Of a stretch of 18,345 bases of DNA, positions 1 through 8,265 are shown one piece after another (position 1 is the first letter of the stretch; every line of letters starts with the position of its first letter). Source of the DNA: an uncultured Alkalilimnicola sp. (GTDB taxonomy: Bacteria; Pseudomonadota; Gammaproteobacteria; Nitrococcales; AK92). The stretch is from contig CALGAN010000026.1 in assembly GCA_937951875.1 (NCBI GenBank), positions 1 through 18,345 of the forward strand, read 5' to 3'. The notes under the pieces were generated by a model. The model saw only the letters and a list, made by a program, of their open reading frames with translations, ran no database searches and was not told the DNA's origin. The position numbers were made by a program, and so were the translations under genes.

Positions 1-714
1 GACTATGGCGAGGGTGGCTATGATCCGCAGCGCTGCAATATCGGCGTCAACGAGCAGACAGGTACGTACCAGATCGAAATCAAGGGTTTGGCCGAGCCCA
101 AGAGCAAGGAGGCGGCGCGAATCTGCCGGGAAGACCTGAACGAAGTGATCGCGGCCTTCGTGCAGGACAAGGCCAACGTCGAGCGTGGCCTGTTCGATGA
201 AGAGCTGGTGCCCGAGGAACTGACGCAGGTCCGCATGGGCAAGATCGTCAAGGAAAAGTATCCGGAGCTCGATGCCGAGGACCAGGAGGCGGTGCGCCAG
301 CACGCCATTGCTGCGCTCAACCTCATCCAGCAGGCCAAGCGCATGATCACGGAAGGCGGCAATGGCGAGGTGTCGCCCAACACTGCGCTGATCGACGGAG
401 TGCGCCGGTTTGCCATGGATGTGCGTGAACTGGACATCGACCTCATCGACCGGATCAACCCCTTCGGCGAGGCTTATGCGATCCTGGCCAAGACCATGAA
501 CGAGGAAAGTCTGAAGCAAGTAGCAGCGGCCATCTCGGCCAAGCGCACCGCCATCACGCCGGAAGAAGCCAAGGTCATCGCCAGGCGTGCAGTCGAGTTC
601 AAGCGCGAGCGAGGCCGGGTGCCGTCGGTGACTTCGCAAGACCCTTGGGAAAAGCATCTCGCTGAAGGCGCCGCAGCTTTCATGCGCTACAAGGCGGAGG
701 GGCGCTATGAGTAA
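1..714 (+). CDS. Probable DEAD/DEAH-box (SF2) helicase, C-terminal part
   Basis: The reading frame is open from the first base and ends at TAA 712-714, so the window holds only the last 237 residues. No helicase motif is visible in this piece. The assignment rests on recognising this C-terminal region (ICREDLNEVIAAFVQ, then RGLFDEELVPEELTQVRMG, then DLIDRINPFGEAYAIL) as the tail of large DEAD/DEAH helicase-family proteins found beside GIY-YIG genes; that is memory of a family, not a search. Residues about 194-231 form a small helical module with the pattern F-x4-GR-x-P, a similar form of which recurs near the N-terminus of the next gene. The stop overlaps the next start by 8 bases (ATG at 707), so the two are translationally coupled. 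It probably acts in the cytoplasm on foreign nucleic acid together with its neighbours. The family call is moderately sure; the role is inference. Confidence 0.5.
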   Translation, partial: DYGEGGYDPQRCNIGVNEQTGTYQIEIKGLAEPKSKEAARICREDLNEVIAAFVQDKANVERGLFDEELVPEELTQVRMGKIVKEKYPELDAEDQEAVRQHAIAALNLIQQAKRMITEGGNGEVSPNTALIDGVRRFAMDVRELDIDLIDRINPFGEAYAILAKTMNEESLKQVAAAISAKRTAITPEEAKVIARRAVEFKRERGRVPSVTSQDPWEKHLAEGAAAFMRYKAEGRYE

Positions 715-1888
715 GTCGGAACTCGATGATCTGGCCGCAGAACTGGCCGAGTTCGCACCGCCAGAAAAGAAGAGTGGGCGATCGGCCATCGAGGAGCGTG
801 TCATCGCCGGATTCGAGGAAATTCAGCGCTTCGTCGAAAAGCATGGGCGAGCACCGCAACACGGCGAGGACCGTGACATCTTCGAGCGCCTGTATGCCGT
901 GCGGCTCGATCGCCTGCGTGCGCTGACAGAGTGGCATTCCTTGCTGCAGCCACTGGATTATCAGGGCCTGCTGGCCGGGGCACCTGCTGCTGTAGGTTCA
1001 GGGGAGGAATCCATAGACATCGACGAGTTGGCATCTGAGCTTGCAGACGTTGCCGGCGACAATGACATCACCGTCCTTCGCCATGTCCGTCCCAGCGCCG
1101 AAAAGCGTGCAGCCGAGGAGATTGCAGACCGCAAGCCGTGCGAGGACTTCGATACGTTCAAGCCCTTGTTTGACCAGGTGCGCAACGATCTGAACCTGGG
1201 CATAAGGGTAACGCGACCTTTTGGGCAGTACGCGACGATCGAAGTCGGTCACTGGTTCATCCTGGATGGCCAGATAGTCTATGTCGCAGCAGAAGGCGAA
1301 GAGTTCGACTCGCCACAGGGGAAAAAGGATGCGCGGCTGCGTGTCATTTTTTCTAATGGGACAGAAAGCAACCTCCTGCGGCTATCCCTGGCGCGTGCTT
1401 TGTACAAGGACGAAACCGCTCGCCGGATTACGGATCCCGACATGGGGCCATTGTTCAGCGATGCGCTTGAAGAGGGTGACCTGGAAAGCGGCACCATTTA
1501 TGTATTGCGCTCGCTCTCGGATCATCCCTTTGTTAGAGAACATCGGGACATCATTCACAAGATTGGGGTAACCGGTGGCAAGGTGGAGGCACGCATCGCA
1601 AACGCCGAACACGATGCCACCTACCTGCTGGCAAAAGTTGAGGTGGTGGCAACCTACAAGCTCGCGGGCATTAACCGCACCCGGTTGGAAAACCTGTTCC
1701 ACAGACTGTTTGCACCCGCGCGGTTGAATATCACCATCAAGGATCGCTTTGGGCATCCCGTGCAGCCCGAGGAGTGGTTCCTCGTGCCACTTCACGTGAT
1801 CGATGAAGCTGTTCAGCGCATTCGTGATGGATCAATTACAAGAGTCGTTTACGACCCGAAAGGTGCTCGGTTGGTTGACTGTGTCTAA
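707..1888 (+). CDS. GIY-YIG nuclease family protein (T5orf172-like)
   Basis: The product has 393 residues. The C-terminal third carries the GIY-YIG fold signature: GTIYVL at residues 262-267, HKIGVT at 284-289, a candidate catalytic arginine R296 and a candidate metal-binding glutamate E328 in RLENLFHRLF. The YIG element is the degenerate KIG form usual in T5orf172/Meiotically-up-regulated-113-type proteins. The N-terminal part is mainly helical and acidic, with a module at about 36-70 resembling the tail of the preceding helicase and two copies of a D-E-L-A-x-E-L-A motif (6-14 and 105-113). The middle (about 150-240) is a beta-rich region I do not recognise. The start ATG is preceded by a good Shine-Dalgarno sequence (GGAGG, 6 bases upstream) lying inside the helicase gene. 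It probably cleaves DNA as part of a helicase/nuclease/ATPase defence cassette. The fold is fairly sure; the substrate is unknown. Confidence 0.75.
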   Translation: MSKSELDDLAAELAEFAPPEKKSGRSAIEERVIAGFEEIQRFVEKHGRAPQHGEDRDIFERLYAVRLDRLRALTEWHSLLQPLDYQGLLAGAPAAVGSGEESIDIDELASELADVAGDNDITVLRHVRPSAEKRAAEEIADRKPCEDFDTFKPLFDQVRNDLNLGIRVTRPFGQYATIEVGHWFILDGQIVYVAAEGEEFDSPQGKKDARLRVIFSNGTESNLLRLSLARALYKDETARRITDPDMGPLFSDALEEGDLESGTIYVLRSLSDHPFVREHRDIIHKIGVTGGKVEARIANAEHDATYLLAKVEVVATYKLAGINRTRLENLFHRLFAPARLNITIKDRFGHPVQPEEWFLVPLHVIDEAVQRIRDGSITRVVYDPKGARLVDCV

Positions 1889-1912
1889 GCCTGCAACGGG
1901 GATCGCCAAACT

Positions 1913-4582
1913 ATGGAGAAGCCTGATAAACGCTTATCGAGGGCTAGGCCCATTGTTTTTTCCGAAGGGGCGCAGTGGGTGCGTGCAGACTTCCATCTGC
2001 ATACCCGTGCAGACCGTGAATTCAAGTACACCGGGGATGAGAGTTTCTACAACAGTAGCTATGTAGACGCGCTTGAAAGGGCGGGAATCCGTCTGGGTGT
2101 CATCACCAATCACAACAAGTTCGACTTCGAGGAATTCAAGGCATTACGTAAGACTGCTCAGAAAAGGGGTATAGCGTTACTTCCCGGCGTCGAGTTGTCA
2201 GTAGATGATGGGGCCAATGGCGTTCATACGCTTGTTGTATTTTCTGACGAGTGGCTTGCCGATGGGCACGATTACATTAATCCATTTTTGACAGTAGCAT
2301 TTCAGGGGCAAATCCCGGCGCAATACGAGCAGGAAAATGGGCGCTCGTCGATGTCCCTTAAGAAAACCATTGAGACCCTAGAGAGTTACAACCGTGATTT
2401 CTTTATCGTATTCGCCCATGTGGAAGAGCGTAGTGGTCTCTGGGTTGAAATGAATGGTGGCCGGCTCAGTGAGTTAGGTCGACAAGAATTCTTCCGCCGG
2501 CGTACGATGGGCTTCCAGAAGGTGCGAACTCACGATGGAGCTGGTAAAGATCGACCTTGTCGCACCAAGGTGCAGGCGTGGCTTAAAGACTGGTATCCAG
2601 CTGAGCTGGAAGGCAGTGATCCCAAAGGACTCGAAGAGATCGGCCGAGGGAAAGCCTGTTACCTCAAACTGGGTGAACTTTCATATGATGCTGTGAAGTT
2701 TGCGCTAAGCGATCCTTCTTCTCGGGTTTCTAGGGAAGTTGTAGGGCATCAAGCCTCTTTTATTCGAAGTATTCATTTTGAAGGTGGCATCCTCGATGGG
2801 CAAACGCTGCATTTCTCCCCTGAACTGAACACGCTGATCGGCATCCGGGGCAGCGGCAAGTCTTCCATTCTGGAAGCAGTGCGCTACGCTCTCGATATTC
2901 CTCGCGGGGAGAAAGCGCAGGACACCAAGTACAAGGATGAACTGATCCGCCACACTCTGGGCAGCGGCGGCAAGGTGACGCTGACGGCCTGTGACGTATA
3001 CGGACAGGTATTCACCATCTCCCGCATTTTTCGCGAAGCGCCGAACGTCTATCTGGACGGCAAATTGCAGCCCGGTGTATCGATCCGGGAAACTGTGCTG
3101 CGCCGTCCGATCTACTTCGGGCAGAAAGACCTTTCCAGCACCGGCGAAGGTTTCGAGACCGATCTAGTGGAAAAGCTGGTGGGCGAAAAGCTCCGCGCGC
3201 TGCGAGACGAAATCGAAACCCAACGCCAGCATGTGCGTGATGCAGCAAACCGCTGGCTCAAGCTCAGCAATACCGCCGAACTTAGACGTGATTACGAGTC
3301 CCAGCTCACCGATGCTAACTTCAGACTGAAGAAGTTTGAAGAGTACGGGGTTGCCGACAAACTGCAAAAGCGCCTCGGCTTCCAGCAGGATGCCAGTGCA
3401 CTGGCACGCATGAAGGAGCGGGCAGACAGCTTCGTGCTCGCCTTGGGGCAATTGATCGCCGAGCACGAAGACGATCTGCGTAATGCCACGAGCTATGTCT
3501 CCAAGCAGAACCCCGACTTCTTCACGGCTTATTACGCCGAATTTGCCAATCTCGTTGCCAAAGTCGATCAGCTCAAGCAAATCGAGCAGGAGGCCCGCGC
3601 TGTTACCTCCCGGCTTCAATTCAAACAAGGCGAGTTCGATGCCGCGCGCCAGAGTCTTCAGGAAGAGTTTGCCCAGGTCGAACGTCAGCTGGCTCAGGAA
3701 CTCAAGCAGACCGGCATGACGGCCATCCAGCCGGATGACTTCCTGACCCAACAGCAGCGTAAAACCAAGGCGGAGCAAATGCTGGAGGCGCTCGCCAAGC
3801 AGGAAAGCCAGCAGAGCAGCATCCGCGACGCACTGTTTGCCGAGATCGACAAGCTCAACGGCCTGTGGCTGCGCGAGTTCAACGCCATCAAGGCCGAACT
3901 GGATCGGGTGAACGCTGGCCATACCGCCCTGCAGATCGAAGCCGACTTCAAAGGCGACAAGGAAGCCGCCATCAGTTTCATGCAGCAGCTCTTCAAGGGC
4001 AGCAACATCCGCGAAACCACCCTGCGCGCCGTGATGGAGGATTACGCCGATTTCGGCGGGCTGCTGCGTGATTTGCCAAACGCCTTGAAAAAAGCGGGCA
4101 GCACGCCGGAGGTTTTCGAAAAGACTTTCATGCAAAACCTGATGGAGTTCGTGGTCTATCAGGTGCCTAACCGTTTCGTCATTCGCTATCGCGGCAAGGA
4201 ACTCAAGCACCACTCGCTCGGGCAGCGTGCTTCCGCGTTGCTGCTATATGTGCTCAGCCAGCGCCAGAACGACGTGATCATCATTGACCAGCCGGAAGAC
4301 GATCTGGACAACCAGACCATCTACGACGACGTGATCAAGCTGCTGTGCGAGATGAAGCCACATGCGCAATTTATCTTTGCTACGCACAATGCCAATTTCC
4401 CGGTGTTAGGTGACGCCGAACAAGTACATGCCTGTCGATATCAAGACGAGAAGGTAACGGTGTTAAGTGGAAGTATCGATGCTCGCCCTGTACAGGAAGC
4501 GATCATCAATGTTATGGAAGGTGGCCGTGAAGCCTTCAAGCGGCGCAAAGAGGTTTACAACCTGTGGAAACCGGAGGGTTGA
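1913..4582 (+). CDS. PHP-domain / SMC-like ATPase fusion protein (TrlF-like)
   Basis: The product has 889 residues. The N-terminal PHP phosphoesterase domain shows DFHLHT with H28 and H30, TNHN with H67, LPGVELS with E94, H105, and H169 in VFAHVEE, so most metal ligands are present. The ATPase half follows: Walker A GIRGSGKS at 310-317, a long charged helical region about 430-700 expected to form a coiled coil, an ABC signature-like SLGQR at 768-772, Walker B DVIIIDQPEDDLDN at 787-800, and an H-loop FATHN with H825. The layout matches PHP/SMC-type proteins sometimes named TrlF; PHP domains are metal-dependent phosphoesterases or nucleases, and SMC-like ATPases usually sense DNA ends or structures. 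It begins 24 bases after the nuclease gene, so one transcript is likely. The first third is clearly poorer in GC than the ATPase half. A role in phage or plasmid defence is inferred from domains and context. Confidence 0.8.
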   Translation: MEKPDKRLSRARPIVFSEGAQWVRADFHLHTRADREFKYTGDESFYNSSYVDALERAGIRLGVITNHNKFDFEEFKALRKTAQKRGIALLPGVELSVDDGANGVHTLVVFSDEWLADGHDYINPFLTVAFQGQIPAQYEQENGRSSMSLKKTIETLESYNRDFFIVFAHVEERSGLWVEMNGGRLSELGRQEFFRRRTMGFQKVRTHDGAGKDRPCRTKVQAWLKDWYPAELEGSDPKGLEEIGRGKACYLKLGELSYDAVKFALSDPSSRVSREVVGHQASFIRSIHFEGGILDGQTLHFSPELNTLIGIRGSGKSSILEAVRYALDIPRGEKAQDTKYKDELIRHTLGSGGKVTLTACDVYGQVFTISRIFREAPNVYLDGKLQPGVSIRETVLRRPIYFGQKDLSSTGEGFETDLVEKLVGEKLRALRDEIETQRQHVRDAANRWLKLSNTAELRRDYESQLTDANFRLKKFEEYGVADKLQKRLGFQQDASALARMKERADSFVLALGQLIAEHEDDLRNATSYVSKQNPDFFTAYYAEFANLVAKVDQLKQIEQEARAVTSRLQFKQGEFDAARQSLQEEFAQVERQLAQELKQTGMTAIQPDDFLTQQQRKTKAEQMLEALAKQESQQSSIRDALFAEIDKLNGLWLREFNAIKAELDRVNAGHTALQIEADFKGDKEAAISFMQQLFKGSNIRETTLRAVMEDYADFGGLLRDLPNALKKAGSTPEVFEKTFMQNLMEFVVYQVPNRFVIRYRGKELKHHSLGQRASALLLYVLSQRQNDVIIIDQPEDDLDNQTIYDDVIKLLCEMKPHAQFIFATHNANFPVLGDAEQVHACRYQDEKVTVLSGSIDARPVQEAIINVMEGGREAFKRRKEVYNLWKPEG

Positions 4583-5090
4583 TAGGCTGATGAACTTGTA
4601 CGGAGGCCGTCGCTGTCTGTTCAAGCTGAAGAGATCGCTGTTCTCGATACTTCCGGTATGAGCCTAGTTCTTTGCTATGGCAGGAAGAGCGTTTGCATGT
4701 CCCGTTCGGATGCCAGCCGTTGTGACCCTACAAAGCCATATGCGAGTGCTTACGCCTGCTAGTATCCCTAGGCTTGGCATGGTATTTTTCGTGGCATTGT
4801 GATACTCGGTTATGCTTAAGTAACTGAATACAAATGTGTTTTTGTTGCATTCGATAATTGAGTGGGAGAGATCCCGGACCGCGACCAACGCGCGGTAGCA
4901 CCGTTAAGTCTGCGACAGCGGTGAGTTCCCGCGCTTGAATAGGACTGCACGGGCTACGTCTTGGTCAGTTCGCAGAGGACGCTTTGCGGGCCGTCAGCGC
5001 GGCGTGCGACGTGCTGCTGCTTGATGTATGCATATGACGCTTGGATGGGCGGACCGGACGACGTCTCGTGCAAAGCGAAGAGAGAGTGTT
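4583..5090. other. Gene-free junction between the acquired cassette and the chromosome
   Basis: I see no convincing gene, tRNA or insertion sequence on either strand. Base composition swings strongly: 4801-4860 has 19 G+C of 60, against more than 65% in most of the genes to the right. No strong terminator hairpin with a T run follows the PHP/ATPase gene; the nearest structure is a weak 4-base stem at about 4645-4657. The stretch may hold the degraded end of an integrated element, but no direct repeat marking an attachment site was recognised by eye. Confidence 0.5.
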
Positions 5091-6071
5091 TTACGCGCTG
5101 CCATCCCCAGCGTCGGAACCGAACCGCCCGAACCCTATTTCCACCAAACTGTGCCCCCGCCGCAGCAGCATGAGCGCTTCCAGACCATGTCGCTGGGCAA
5201 GGGCCAATCCTTCATCGGGCCCAGCCACGAGCAGAGCGGTGGCCCAGGCGTCGGCGTCCATGCAGGTGGGTGCGAGCACGGTGACCGAGGTGACGCCGTT
5301 ATGGACGGGGCCGGCGCGGCGACTGTCCATGGTGTGCGCGAGGCGCGCGTCGCCGACCTGAAAGAAGCGCCGGTAGTCGCCGGTGGTCGCTACCGCCAGG
5401 TTTTCCATTTCGATCACGCTGTGTACGGCGCGGCTCCCCACCTGAGGGCTTTCCACCGCGACTGGCCAGGGTCGGCCGTTGGCCTGGCCGCCCAGCACGC
5501 GCAGTTCGCCGTCGAGCGCCGCCAGCGCGTGCTTTACGCCGTGGCGCTGCAGGACGCCGACCATGCGGTCCACGGCGTAGCCTTTGGCGATGCCGCACAG
5601 GTCGAGCTGCAGTGGGGCGAGCTTGCGGGTGCGGCCGGCGCGCAGGTCCAGCGCCAGCTGCTGATGGCATGGGCCGCGGTCGTGGTGGCGCGCGGCGCGG
5701 ATGGCCGCGGCATCGGGCGCATCGCGCGCGGGGCCGAAGCCCCAGGCATCCACGAGGTCGCCCACGCCGGGGTCGAAGGCGCCGTCGCTCAGGCGGCTGA
5801 TTTCCAGGGCGCGGGCGAGCACTTCCAGGATCTCGGCCGGCAGCTCGACCCAGGCGCCGACCGCCGCGCGGTTCAGGCGCATTAGGTCGCTGTCGGCTTT
5901 CCAGGGCGACATTTGCGCATCCACCTGGTCCACGGCGGCCCGCAGCGCGGCGCGCAGGCCGTCGCGGTCTAGGTCCGGCGCTACGTCGGCGATGACCGAC
6001 CAGCGCGTGGCCATGGTCGCGCCGTTGAGTGTGATGCGCGTAAGCGCGGCATCAGAACAGGTCTTCGGCAT
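5091..6071 (-). CDS. apbE: FAD:protein FMN transferase (ApbE family)
   Basis: The product has 326 residues and the ApbE core motifs in order: MATRWSV at 20-26 (the usual M-G-T-x-W-S block), DGAFDPGVG at 96-104, DLCGIAKGYAVD at 157-168, LDGELRVLGG at 186-195 (one G of the common GGE is D), VATTGDY at 227-233, HTMDSRRAGP at 246-255 and the metal-site motif DADAWATA at 272-279. Family members use FAD to attach FMN by a phosphoester bond to a Ser/Thr of target proteins. The gene starts inside the end of the upstream reductase gene (20-base overlap), so it is the last gene of a redox operon. Many family members are exported lipoproteins, but this start gives no signal peptide or lipobox, and only about 20 residues precede the core, which suggests a cytoplasmic enzyme unless the real start lies elsewhere. 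Family assignment is very sure. Confidence 0.93.
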   Translation of the reverse strand: MPKTCSDAALTRITLNGATMATRWSVIADVAPDLDRDGLRAALRAAVDQVDAQMSPWKADSDLMRLNRAAVGAWVELPAEILEVLARALEISRLSDGAFDPGVGDLVDAWGFGPARDAPDAAAIRAARHHDRGPCHQQLALDLRAGRTRKLAPLQLDLCGIAKGYAVDRMVGVLQRHGVKHALAALDGELRVLGGQANGRPWPVAVESPQVGSRAVHSVIEMENLAVATTGDYRRFFQVGDARLAHTMDSRRAGPVHNGVTSVTVLAPTCMDADAWATALLVAGPDEGLALAQRHGLEALMLLRRGHSLVEIGFGRFGSDAGDGSA

Positions 6072-8256
6072 ACCGTCCCTTGGCCTTGAGCTGCTGAACG
6101 CTCAGGTGCAGCGGCGCTAGGATCTCGTCCAGCGCAGCCGCCACGCCCTGTGCCATGGGGCGGCTGCCGCACACGCGCACGATCGCGCCGTGGGCCAGCA
6201 GCTCGCGCAGCTGCGGGGCATCGCGGCGCAAGGCGTCCTGCACGTAGCCGCCGCCGTCGGGTACGCGCGAGAAGGCCGTGTGCAGGCTGGTCAGTCGGCG
6301 TTCCTCCAACCAGCGACGAATGTCGGTGTCGAAGTAGAAGTCCCGGGCCGGGTCACGGCCGCCGAAGTACAGGTGCATGGGGGTGCGCGCGTCGTTGCGG
6401 CGGATGAACCCGGCCAGCGGCGCGACACCGGTGCCCGCACCGATGAGGATCACCGGCCGTTTCGTGCCGTGCAGGGTGAAGCCGGGGTTGGGCCGGATGA
6501 AGGCCTCGATCGTATCGCCCGGTTTCAGACCGTGGAGGTATGTGGAGCACAGGCCGCCGGGCATGCGTCGCACGCAGATCTCGAGAAAGCCGTCCTCGCT
6601 GCCCGAGGCCAGCGAGTAGAAGCGCGGCACGCTCGTGCCTGGCGGCACGATGCCGACCAGGTCGCCGGCGGCGAAACGCGGTATGCCGCGTCCGCGCAGG
6701 CGATCACGCCAGCTCGTGCGTGGCCAACGGAAGCGCAGGATCGTGGCCGGCCGGTCCGCAAAACCGGGGTAATCCCGGCGCGCGATCAGCGTGAGCGTGG
6801 TGGTTGGCGGCAGGTGCGGCACGTGGTTCAGAGCCAGCGGCTCGCCCAGGGCCTTGCCCAGCGCCTCGCCCCATAGCGCGAACTGCTGGCTCGACTGCTG
6901 GTGGATGCATTCCAGCGGCAGCAGCTGCGGCCAGCCCGCCTCGCGCAGCGCCTGCTCCAACTTCCGGGCGAAGCCGCAGAAGGCGGGGAATTGCCGGTCG
7001 CCGAATCCCAGCACGGCGATAGGCACCTTGCGCGTCTCGTGCGCGATGCGCTCCAGTGCGTGGCGGGCGTGGGTGGGGGCCTGGCCTTCGCCGTGGGTGG
7101 CGGCGAGTATCAGTACCCGGCGCGTCGCCGCGGCGGTCCGGAAGTGCTCCAGCCCAGCGGTGTGCACTCGGTGACCGTTTTGCGCCAGCGCATCGTGCAG
7201 TGTGCGGGCGAAGCCCCAGGTGCTGCCGCCTTCGCTGGCGACGAAGATCAGCGTGTCGGCCTGCGCGGGCGGGCTGTTGTTGGCGATGCGCACAGCCGCG
7301 CGGCGTGCCTGCCACCAGATCAACAGGCCAGTGATCCAGAACAGCGGCACGCTCGCGCCGGCCAGGCCCAGGATCACGGCCCAGGGCCAGGCGCTTTCGC
7401 CGGTGTGCAGCACCACGGCCCAGTCGTACAGGCGCTGCGCCGGGGGAGCGTCCTGCCAGGCCAGCGTCTCGCCGCTGTAGCGATCGATCCAGCCCTGGCC
7501 CTGGCGGGTGCTTACCGTCCACACGTCCTCGGGGTCGGTGGCGTGCGGCAGGTTGAGTTTAAGCAGGTCCTCTACGCGCGTGTCGCGTAGCAGGGGCAGC
7601 TGCGACGCGGGCAGGTCGGGTTGGCCGTCGGCCACCGAGGTCACGTCCGGCTCGGGACCGGCCTCCAACGTCACCAGCTCTAGCGTCGTCGCGCTCATAT
7701 AGAGCGCGGTGACCGAAGACAGGCACAGCACGGGCAGGGCAACCCGCCCGACCAGCACGTGCAGGCGCTGCGGCCCCGTGCCGCGCACCGGGCCGGCCAG
7801 CTGGCGCCAGCCGCCCATGCGCCGCACCAGCAGTACCAGTCCCGACACGGAGATGACCACCATGGCCAGTGCCGTGCCGGCAGAACCCCAGCGCCCGGCG
7901 TCGCCCAGCAGCAGCGAGCGGTGCAGCTTCTTCGCCCAGCGCGGCAGCGGCGATGGCTGGTAAACGGTGAGCATGCGGCCGTCGCGCGGGTCCACGTAGA
8001 ACGCCTGCGGCTGGTCGTCTTCGAAGCCGAAGGCCACGATCGCGCCGGAGGGCAGGCGCCGGATTTCCTCGACACCCGGCATGGCTCGCTGCACCCGCTC
8101 GGCCAGCTCGGCGACCGACGACGCAGCGCCAGATGACGGTGCCTGTGTTGCCTGGAGCACAGGGTCGGTGGCCAGCAGCGCGCCGGTGAGGCCCAGCACC
8201 ACCGCCAGGCAGCCGGCGATGAGCCCCAGCCAGCGGTGGAGCGCTTTCCAGCCCAT
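6052..8256 (-). CDS. PepSY-TM / flavodoxin / ferredoxin-reductase fusion (membrane flavin reductase)
   Basis: The product has 734 residues. The N-terminal half is a PepSY-TM membrane module: transmembrane helices at about 10-30, 127-145, 167-188 and 291-314, with PepSY-like periplasmic segments at about 45-100 and 200-270. Histidines H7 (LHRWLG), H112 (LHRSLLLG), H166 (LHVLVG) and H284 (LHTGES) sit at the membrane boundaries and could ligate haem. The cytosolic half has a flavodoxin domain (about 334-470, with VASEGGSTWGFA and ILAATHGEG) and a ferredoxin-NADP reductase module: RFYSLAS at 545-551 for FAD, GGLCSTYL at 567-574, GAGTGVAPLAGF at 606-617 and CGSRPMAQGV at 696-705 for NAD(P)H. It resembles proteins labelled sulfite reductase flavoprotein alpha-like. 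It probably moves electrons from NAD(P)H via FAD and FMN through the membrane to periplasmic acceptors such as ferric chelates or a flavinylated partner. It lies 9 bases after the DUF2271 gene. Confidence 0.88.
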   Translation of the reverse strand: MGWKALHRWLGLIAGCLAVVLGLTGALLATDPVLQATQAPSSGAASSVAELAERVQRAMPGVEEIRRLPSGAIVAFGFEDDQPQAFYVDPRDGRMLTVYQPSPLPRWAKKLHRSLLLGDAGRWGSAGTALAMVVISVSGLVLLVRRMGGWRQLAGPVRGTGPQRLHVLVGRVALPVLCLSSVTALYMSATTLELVTLEAGPEPDVTSVADGQPDLPASQLPLLRDTRVEDLLKLNLPHATDPEDVWTVSTRQGQGWIDRYSGETLAWQDAPPAQRLYDWAVVLHTGESAWPWAVILGLAGASVPLFWITGLLIWWQARRAAVRIANNSPPAQADTLIFVASEGGSTWGFARTLHDALAQNGHRVHTAGLEHFRTAAATRRVLILAATHGEGQAPTHARHALERIAHETRKVPIAVLGFGDRQFPAFCGFARKLEQALREAGWPQLLPLECIHQQSSQQFALWGEALGKALGEPLALNHVPHLPPTTTLTLIARRDYPGFADRPATILRFRWPRTSWRDRLRGRGIPRFAAGDLVGIVPPGTSVPRFYSLASGSEDGFLEICVRRMPGGLCSTYLHGLKPGDTIEAFIRPNPGFTLHGTKRPVILIGAGTGVAPLAGFIRRNDARTPMHLYFGGRDPARDFYFDTDIRRWLEERRLTSLHTAFSRVPDGGGYVQDALRRDAPQLRELLAHGAIVRVCGSRPMAQGVAAALDEILAPLHLSVQQLKAKGRYAEDLF

Positions 8257-8265
8257 CGCCGTGCC

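Noticed and set aside
3164..4213. 349-residue minus-strand open frame inside the PHP/ATPase gene
   Set aside because: It is the antisense shadow of the coiled-coil region; the plus strand carries Walker A, signature and Walker B motifs in one continuous frame.
4664..4888. 74-residue minus-strand open frame in the AT-rich border
   Set aside because: No family resemblance, no ribosome binding site, and the length is expected by chance in this composition.
5028..5885. 285-residue plus-strand open frame
   Set aside because: It lies antisense to apbE, whose motifs are complete, and its product is a low-complexity Ala/Gly/His/Gln sequence typical of GC-rich antisense frames.
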